From contig BCIX01000001.1 in assembly GCA_001600095.1 (NCBI GenBank), forward strand, positions 4,923,198 to 4,987,197: a stretch of DNA of 64,000 nt, given 5' to 3'. This document shows, in pieces, positions 57,163 through 64,000 of this stretch. The position numbers and the translations under genes are program-made. The notes under the pieces are model-generated. The model saw nothing but the letters and a program-made list of their open reading frames with translations. It did not search any database and was not told where the DNA came from. Every line of letters starts with the position of its first letter. Positions within the stretch are counted from its first letter, which is position 1. Source of the stretch: Bullera alba. Taxonomy: Eukaryota; Basidiomycota; Tremellomycetes; Tremellales; Bulleraceae.

Positions 57163-60136
57163 TCATTTCTCACTACTACGCCCCGAGAACGAAGTATCGC
57201 TGCTCAACCTCACGCTGCCACTCGCCCCGCTCGCACTTCCCCGTCTACCTTCCAAATCGAGATCGCCCATCTGTCCGATGATCCCTAGTCCCGTACCTAG
57301 CGCCGTCGCCCCTGGCGACCGTGTATATGCACCATGAGGGTCGGCACCTAAACTCGGCACAGACAGGTTGATTTGTCTATGACCGACTCCAGCGCTAGAC
57401 TGTGCAGCTGCGAATGCTACACCCATGCTCTCGACCCGCTTACTCAACCAGCCGGCAAAAGTGGGTGACATGCAGAATGTCGTGTAGAAATCGCTCTCGA
57501 CCCTCGACTTTGTCGTCAGGCCCTTTTGCCTGAAGGACAGCGGGTTTGGTCCTTTGGTCTTGAGGTGGGACACAAATGCGGGAATCGAGAACGGCTTGAG
57601 GGATCCGATGGTTGACGCGGTTGAGGAGGCTAGAGCGGAATGAGGGGTCGAAGCCCCAAAGGCATAAACTGGTGACGGAGTTGGCGATGGCGATATTGTC
57701 GGTACTAGGGTTTGGAAGTATCGATTTAATGGGACGAGCATTTTCTCTGTCAGTTGTTGGAAGTGTGTTCGAAGCGCTTCGTTTCCTGCAGGATCTGCAT
57801 TCCTCCATCAGTTCACAGAGTCATTTACGCTGAATAGACCAACTCACCATCGTGTCTGCCCTCAGCTACCAACTGTTCCAACCGCTTCAACAGTGGTCGA
57901 TCCTTCGACACGCTTCGGTGACGTTTGGAGATGAAACCTTCCGGTTGATCAACCTTGCCCATACCCGCTCCTGATGGATTTGACACTATCCGCTTGGGCT
58001 TGGGAGCCGGTATTGAAATGACGTTTGGCCAGTGTGAAGCTGCGTTCCGGAAGAAGGGATTCTATATCCTGGTCAGCCAGATCGTTGCTACTTACATTGA
58101 TCACTTACCGTAACTCCTACTACTACTCCCGGTTGGGGTTTGTTTGAGTTGACCAAAAGCGAAAAGTCGTGATCGTGGATATGCAGGTACGGTCTAAAGT
58201 CCCCTGCCGGTGGAAGAGGCCTCAATAGATCTCTTAACCACCAGACAATCTCACTGCAGGTGCGGGGATCGGGCGCAATAACGAGCACCGGTTCCGCCAA
58301 GATAAGGCACTCCCATAGCGTCCAGAGGGAAGGTAGGAATGAGGCAAATGTCCGCAACGGTGTAGAAGATGGCAGTGAAGCTAATAGAGGTCGTTGTGGG
58401 GACGGAGTAGTGAAGGGATTGCCGACCTGAGGTGTCTGCCTCATATCGGGAAGCTTTATAGTGATCAGGTCGGACAGAATTGGAATGTCGAGGACCGTAT
58501 CTGGAATGGGATCAGGCCTAGGAAGTGTCAACAATGCCGTCTCACGACTGAGACGCAGAGTCACTGACCAGGATGCAATCGAGTGGCAAGCGGCTTCCAG
58601 CGCCGAGTAGCCGTGCTCGAAAAAGACAGGAGCGACCCGGTGCAAAACAGCAGCAAATAGTGATGGAAAGGGTAGATGAGTCAAGATCACCAGCGATTTC
58701 TAGTCATTACGGTCAGCCTCAGGCAGTCTCGATGATTATCGACTCACCTGCATGTATCCCCGTGCTATACCGCCATCTCGCCGTTGCTCAAACCAGACAT
58801 AGCCATACAGCCATTCCCTGCCTCGCTCGTCCCATTTGCGGTACTCTTCCGCTTTCTGACCCGTGCTCATATTCACCATCGGTGCTGGGGATGTAGACCG
58901 GCTGATGCTTCCAGAAGGGTCGGAAGACGAGGGATGTAAAGTGGCTGAGCTTTCTCTCCGGTCGTTCTGTGGTATGTCGACAGCGTCCGAGACACCAGGC
59001 GACGCCGTCCGGTCGGGCATGGGGGATGGCGGTTCGGGGAATGAGAGGGTGGATGGATCAGGAGGGATGTGCCTGATCTTGAAGGAGAACTGTATCGATC
59101 CCTCGGCGAATAGGGAGGTATCAGGGAATGATGAGAATGCACTGGAAGGTAGTCAGCGATCTACGCCATGACTGGTGAAAGGCAAACTCGGGTCTTACAC
59201 GTTCTCCTTCTCGCCTGGTCCCCACCGCCTCCCCAGCATCCGCCGCTCGACAACGGGTCCTCTCTCCAGATCAAAGTTACACACGACAATCTCCTTGATC
59301 CACCTTCCCATCCGTTCTGCCACCATTGGATTGACTAAAGGAGGCGGCCGTTCCCCAGGCCGTCGATGCCATCCTAAGCGAGTACTTGGCGTGCTCTTCC
59401 CTACGGTCGCACTCATGGCACTGGATCCATCCCCATTACGCTGCAGTGTATCCGCTGAGAGGTCTATAGACGGGAGGCGCCTGCTGAGGCGGTTCGGATG
59501 GACGTTCATCGATCTCGACCTGGTAAGGCTGTTGGCTGAAGATGTCCGAGTGGTGGCATATGACCGGGGGTTCTTGGGCGTCGCATCGTCCTGATCGCCA
59601 GTGGTATTCGTGTGCGATGTATAGGTGATAAGCGCAGCTGAGGATGGTCGAGGAATAGAGGTCTGATTGCCAGCCCAGAAATTTGAAGTCGACGCTAGGG
59701 GCGTATTGGGATTACTACCCTCCTTCGAGCCATTGCTCGCCAGCCTTGGGGAAGGCTTCACTGCGATCTTTGCGAAGTCTGGCTGTGAAGCACCACTAAT
59801 GCTGTCATCGTCGTCACTTGTCCATCCGCTGGAGGCTGAAGAGGACACGGACAAGCCCCCATGGCCGTGGGCTCGTGTTGGCGATTGCGGTATCGATGGT
59901 CCTGCCTGACTCTGCGGTTGGGCATTCTTCGCCCACAGATTCTTGCCTAGTAACCGCTGAGGGGTAGGACTGCTCATCTCTCTTCCCCTCAGAGCGGATC
60001 TGCCGGAAGGTCCAAATGACTGTCCATGTTGCCCATCCTCCGAAGGACCCGCTTGGAGGTATGATGACAGTTGGGGTGACGAGCGGGATAATGGGATCGT
60101 CGAGATGTCTCCACTATCCCAGTCATCGTCGTACAT
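57163..60136 (-). CDS. DENN-domain Rab GEF, DENND6/FAM116-like (Afi1 type)
   Basis: Five exons: 59199-60136, 58748-59141, 58109-58699, 57848-58061 and 57163-57794; 922 residues. After ~240 disordered Ser-rich residues the DENN region starts (RWIKEIVVCNFDLERGPVVE, residue ~290), continues with WLYGYVWFEQRRDGGIARGY, QKSLVILTHLPFPSLFAAVL and EHGYSALEAACHSIASW, and then LWTLWECLILAEPVLVIAPD, the DENN core, DFRPYLHIHDHDFSLLV, VVVGVTNPFFRNAASHWPNV and PLLKRLEQLVAEG. Human DENND6 is a GEF for Rab14 and Rab35 on endosomes. The ORF extends upstream of 60136 only through a non-ATG start, so the first ATG (MYDDDWDSGDIST) is used. C-terminal ~90 residues are Gly/Ser-rich and less conserved. Confidence 0.82.
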
Positions 60137-60624
60137 CGCTCTCAATGGACCTCGTAGGTGACTGCGGACCGACTCCTCTATATTGTGGAGATGTCGATGT
60201 GGAAAGGTAGAACGCAGTCCAATGAGTGAACTACCTCGAGCCTCAGTCGCGTTGAAAGCGAGTACCAGTCTGACGTGTCGAGGTGATTCAGCTTGGGCCA
60301 ATCATTTGGGCTGTCTATGTACACGATAGAGTCCCCCCGTCTGTCGAGAACCTGCTGAGATGAGACGTGTGTATTGCAATCTCCGCAACGACTAAGGAGG
60401 AGGACAATGGTAAGTTGGAGGAGTCATCGATCGGCTTACACCTGTCACCGCCGTAAATACCGGTCCAGACTTTCATTAAGGGCGGGACAAACAACCTCGA
60501 TCATCTTCATCCTACTGCACTCGGTATCTCTGCGTCTCTCTCAAATGCATACACTTGGCTAATGTTGTACAACCGTAATCATCGTGTCTATGGCTCCATT
60601 CGCATCTATATATTGGTGGTAATC
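60137..60624. promoter_or_regulatory. Intergenic region upstream of the DENND6 gene
   Basis: 488 bases holding the DENND6 promoter and the 3' UTR of the next minus-strand gene. No repeat, TATA box or RNA gene noticed. Confidence 0.3.
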
Positions 60625-62409
60625 TCATACTAAACCGCCCCATCCTCCAAGACCGGCAAAAACGCTGCCCAAAGCGACGATCAAGCCCTACCAAAGTCAG
60701 CGATTCCGCAAATTGGACACAGACTGCCGAGAAGAGCCGAGAAGGCACACTCACACCCCATGTCACGGCACCGATGCCGACCCTGCCGACGATCTTCCAC
60801 ACCAGACTGACTCCGACGTGCACCGTGGCGACCAATGCCCATACGAGCCACAAGTACTTGCTAGGATGGGTCGAAGCGCCCATAGCTGGAGGAGCGTGCT
60901 CGCGTGGCGTCAAGTCCTGATAGTCTGAGTGTCGGTATATCGGTGCGGGATCATAGTAGAAAGCTGACAAGATCAAGGTGAGACCAAGGTTGAGAAGCAG
61001 CGTATCTAGTCTCCACAAAAGGTGCAGAGGGAACGGGATGTGCTGTTAGGCTCAGGTCAGCGCTCGGCTAGGCATATGCAAGTGGATACGCAACTCACTG
61101 GGAAGGGAATACCCATGAGCTCTTCCAAGTCTATAAGGAAGTCAATATCTCGCATTGAGTAAGCATTTACTACCCACCTCTTCTCTCCCTCATCCTCTCC
61201 AAGATCTCAACTTTACGCTCAAGCTCCGCCTCGTCCTCCCTCTCCCGATCTGCGTTCGGATCTGCATCCGTGCTGAACTCCGAGTTGAGCAGTCCCATCT
61301 GCGGAGTTGGCTCATCCTGAACGTTTTCTGTGCCGGCTTGCGTATCCTCCTTCACAACCGCAGCTTCGGTGTTGCGTGTTCTTGGTTCCGGCTTCATGAC
61401 GTCTTCGTAGAGAGATAACTGCTCGTAACCCTGAACGATCCCCCAAATGACTTCGGCGAGACCCCATCCAAGGCCGAGATAATATGACGAGTGGAATCCT
61501 GATGTGGGTGATGGCATGACGAGGGGTATGGAGGCTAAGCGCAGCAACTCGTGCAAGATAGCGTGAAACGTGGTCGAGCTGGATGTAGACTATCAGTACG
61601 ATCATCCCTGGTGGTAGGCAAGCGATCGCTCACAGGAAAGTCGTAAAGGTCGGATCTATGTCGAACCAAGCGATTATCTCCCATACCGGCACGCGAATAG
61701 TCTGAACAGTGCAAGATGCAAATATTCCTGTGAGTAGTGGCTTCCACATGAACGGGTGTGGATACGTCTGTCCATGCTTTTGTTCGTGTCTATTGGGCGG
61801 CCTGGACATGGTATCAGCTTGTCGTGTGCGTTTCACAACCAAATGCCAAACATACCATCCGAATGTAATGAGGAGTATCAAACCCGCCACAAAGAATAGG
61901 GTGATGGTCGGTATCAGCATATACAGCCTAGACATCCTCCTCCAGGTCACTAGATAGACTCTCCGTCAGGCGAGTTCGGATGCCAGAGTGTGGATCAATC
62001 ACTCACCGTTGAACATGGGTTCCATGTCGTCGCTGGCTATCGACTCTTCATAATTCAACGACCCTGCTCTTAATCTATCCTGGTATACCACGGTGTCATC
62101 CCCTTCCGGCTGAGAGCGAGAATCATGGTGCACCTGCTTCCCTTTGCGCACCGGCGACAGAGGTGGACTGTCTATAGTGCCGTAAAAGTTGACACGACTG
62201 CTGTTGGATGTCGCAGGTGACGAGTGATGCGAATCACCATCGACGATCCTCGATATCTCCGTTGGATGATGCTGTGCGGCCACTGTAGCTGGGATGATGG
62301 CGTGTATAGGCATTGTGCCTATTCCCCGGTGAAGACTATAGTTGTCGTCGTCGCCGTTACCTTTGTAGTCGCTGTCGCCATCGTAGCACGCCCGAGGCGA
62401 ATCATGCAT
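60625..62409 (-). CDS. Multi-pass membrane protein, family not recognised
   Basis: Six exons: 62007-62409, 61634-61949, 61178-61578, 61099-61130, 60755-61042 and 60625-60687; 500 residues. About 130 hydrophilic residues (His/Ser/Asp-rich) precede the first helix (LIPTITLFFVAGLILLITFG). Further hydrophobic stretches are LLTGIFASCTVQTIRVPVW, LASIPLVMP with SYYLGLGWGLAEVIWGIVQG, RLDTLLLNLGLTLILSAFYY, LWLVWALVATVHVGVSLVW and GLIVALGSVFAGLGGWGGLV, six to seven helices in all. A cytosolic or luminal loop between them is Glu/Arg-rich with a coiled-coil look (EDEAELERKVEILERMRERR). GWGLAEVIWGIVQGYEQL is strikingly regular and should be conserved. No transporter motif was recognised. The ATG at 62409 is the first in frame. 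Divergent from UBC9. Confidence 0.72.
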
Positions 62410-62623
62410 GAATCGTGTTCTCGGATAAATCGGTGGGATATACACGGCAAAATCAATTCGCGTCGGGAATGGAAATGGGTGGCAAAAATGTTCAGCTCAC
62501 CAGGCGAGCGAGGACGCGCGATGCTGCCCCGGCGGCAGTCACAACATCACTTACCTCACTTCCTTGGGCTTCAAGCAAACATATACAAAAGCTAGGCAGC
62601 TGAGCTCAGCTAGGAGAGGCGAA

Positions 62624-63492
62624 ATGGTGAGCAAAGTCCGGATTTGCAATGATGTATACTAATGGGGCAGTCTTTGGCTCAAGCCCGATTGGCAGAGGAG
62701 AGGAAGACTTGGAGGAGGGACCATCCTCACGTGAGTGGTCAAGCTGGGCGTGACGACAAGCAGTAGCTGCCTTAGTATCCGCAAGGATTGCAGCTAATCG
62801 CTTGTTCTAGGGATTTTACGCAAAACCACTGAAAGCCGCTGATGGCACTCTGAACTTGATGGCCTGGGAGGTCGGGATTCCCGGCAAAGCTGGGGTGTGT
62901 AGCATAAGAAACTTCAGCTGGGGTACTGGCTGATGTCGTCCGGCAGACGAATTGGGAGGGTGGAGTGTACAAGGTCATGATCAACTTCCCAGATGGTGCG
63001 TCCATATATTTGGATACTAATCCTGTTCGATACTGACCTTCCTCATTCTAGACTTCCCTACAAAGCCGCCCAAATGTTAGCAGTAATCGGTTGCCATTCT
63101 GTCATTCAAAGGCTGACTGCTCGCAATCACACAGGTAAATTCGACCCTCCTTTGTTCCACCCCAACGTCTACCCCTCCGGCACGATTTGCCTGTCTATTC
63201 TAGATGAAGAAAAGTCCTGGAAGCCCGCTATCACCATCAAACAGGTCAGTCCACCTTTGTATCATATAGGAGGAGCTGCGCTGAAGGGCTCGGGCAGATT
63301 TGTCTCGGAATCCAGGATCTCTTGGAGAACGCCAACATTGGCGATCCCGCCCAGATAGATGCGTACTCATTGATGAAGTGAGTGTGTCAGTTTATCATAT
63401 CTCCGGCTTCCGCTAACCCTCTCTCCAGAAATGACAGAGCCGCATATGACAGGAAGATCAAAGCGCAGGCTATCGAGAGGCGTCCGAAGTAG
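62624..63492 (+). CDS. UBC9: SUMO-conjugating enzyme E2, Ubc9
   Basis: Eight exons: 62624-62626, 62671-62730, 62811-62894, 62947-62995, 63052-63075, 63135-63244, 63298-63377 and 63429-63492; 157 residues, the standard length. The order is [56 protein letters not shown], the HPN motif (82-84), [20 protein letters not shown] with catalytic Cys92, and [34 protein letters not shown] is specific to Ubc9 among E2s. Ubc9 receives SUMO from the Aos1/Uba2 E1 and passes it to lysines in psi-K-x-E motifs, in the nucleus. The first coding exon contains only the ATG, followed at once by a GTGAGC donor. Confidence 0.93.
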
Positions 63493-64000
63493 AAGCTGCT
63501 CGGTTTCTTTCCGCACCGTGTACCCAACATTCAGGACGGCTGAGGACGCCAATGACCTGTTGTCCGCCTTCGCAGCATAAAGGGGTATCAGTAGCACTGT
63601 CCACAAAGACTATTCTATCGCCATAGACCGTGTCACCCTTCCATGCATTCCGCATCAGTTGTATCTCAAGGACGTTTGTACTAGTTTGTGCTGTGCCAGT
63701 CTCAGGGACGACGCTTCCGAGATCCAGACTGTGGTTGTCGATCGCGTCCAATCAGATGTCCGTTTGTCCCTGAATTCCGGCGGAAACACCCACCCTGCCA
63801 GCGCAACATCTCGCGCACCACATCCGTCCAATCTCACCTCTCTCCTCTCCTCTTCATCTCCAAACAACACCTCCCCACCTCGCTGCATAATTCTGAACGA
63901 CAGTCACCTCGTTCGAAGTGCCTGTTGCGAATCTCAACTCTCCCTGGTTTTCACCCCTCTTGCTAGGTACAACGGCTACAACGCTATCGAGAAACAATGG
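63493..64000. other. Intergenic region, probably upstream of a gene starting at the window edge
   Basis: 508 bases downstream of UBC9. The last ~200 bases are pyrimidine-rich like other leaders here, and the window ends in AAACAATGG, an ATG (63997-63999) in good context (A at -3, G at +4) that may begin the next rightward gene. Without downstream sequence this cannot be confirmed. Small open frames on both strands show no domain. Confidence 0.3.

Noticed and set aside
60137..60301. N-terminal extension of the DENND6 protein (AQAESPRHVRLVLAF...)
   Set aside because: The frame opens only at a TTG; the first ATG is at 60136 and gives a normal start.

Overview
The window is nuclear DNA of an intron-rich basidiomycete yeast or dimorphic fungus, most likely a tremellomycete (the Cryptococcus/Kwoniella/Saitozyma side of the Agaricomycotina). 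This is inferred from gene density (26 genes in 64 kb on both strands), very many short introns (mostly 45-60 nt, GTNNGT...CTGAC/CTAAC...YAG, up to 21 per gene), and gene content (Slt2-type MAP kinase, Flc/TRP channel, SUR7-like protein, Syg1/Xpr1, Tel2). I see no transposon, tRNA, rRNA, CRISPR or secondary-metabolite cluster. Exon models were built by hand: each junction has GT-AG (or in two cases GC-AG) ends, keeps frame, and where the family is known joins conserved blocks. The total coding length of every complete model divides by three.

Layout. 1-12.8 kb: a VTT-domain (TMEM41-like) membrane protein cut by the left edge, a tandem ABC ATPase of the YDR061W type, a disordered protein, mitoribosomal uS11m, an Flc/TRP channel, a second disordered protein. 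13.3-21.7 kb: the cell-wall-integrity MAP kinase (Slt2/Mpk1), a Pmp3-domain protein with a long tail, a UPF0658-type membrane protein. 22-29.3 kb: mitoribosomal uL29m, complex I subunit B12/NDUFB3, a large coiled-coil membrane protein, a CFAP20-domain protein. 29.5-44.8 kb: Tel2, a BTB protein with a split domain, a PhyH dioxygenase, mitochondrial NAD-malic enzyme, an RCC2-like protein carrying a PHD finger, a mitochondrial SDR. 45-63.5 kb: a G-patch protein, the phosphate exporter Syg1/Xpr1, a SUR7-like membrane protein, NAD kinase, a DENND6-type Rab GEF, an unassigned multi-pass membrane protein and the SUMO E2 Ubc9.

The genes are unlinked housekeeping and signalling functions rather than a pathway cluster. 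Recurring themes are mitochondrial function (uS11m, uL29m, NDUFB3, malic enzyme, SDR), cell surface and stress (Mpk1, Flc, SUR7-like, Pmp3-like) and nuclear maintenance (Tel2, RCC2-PHD, Ubc9, CFAP20-like, G-patch). I found no convincing new multi-gene system. The most interesting observations are protein architectures (CFAP20 in a lineage without flagella, an RCC2-PHD fusion, a BTB fold split by about 240 residues, an ABC protein with one inactivated composite site) and gene structure (10-, 13-, 14- and 16-nt exons, two GC-AG introns, a start codon alone in its exon, introns whose retention would directly create stops).
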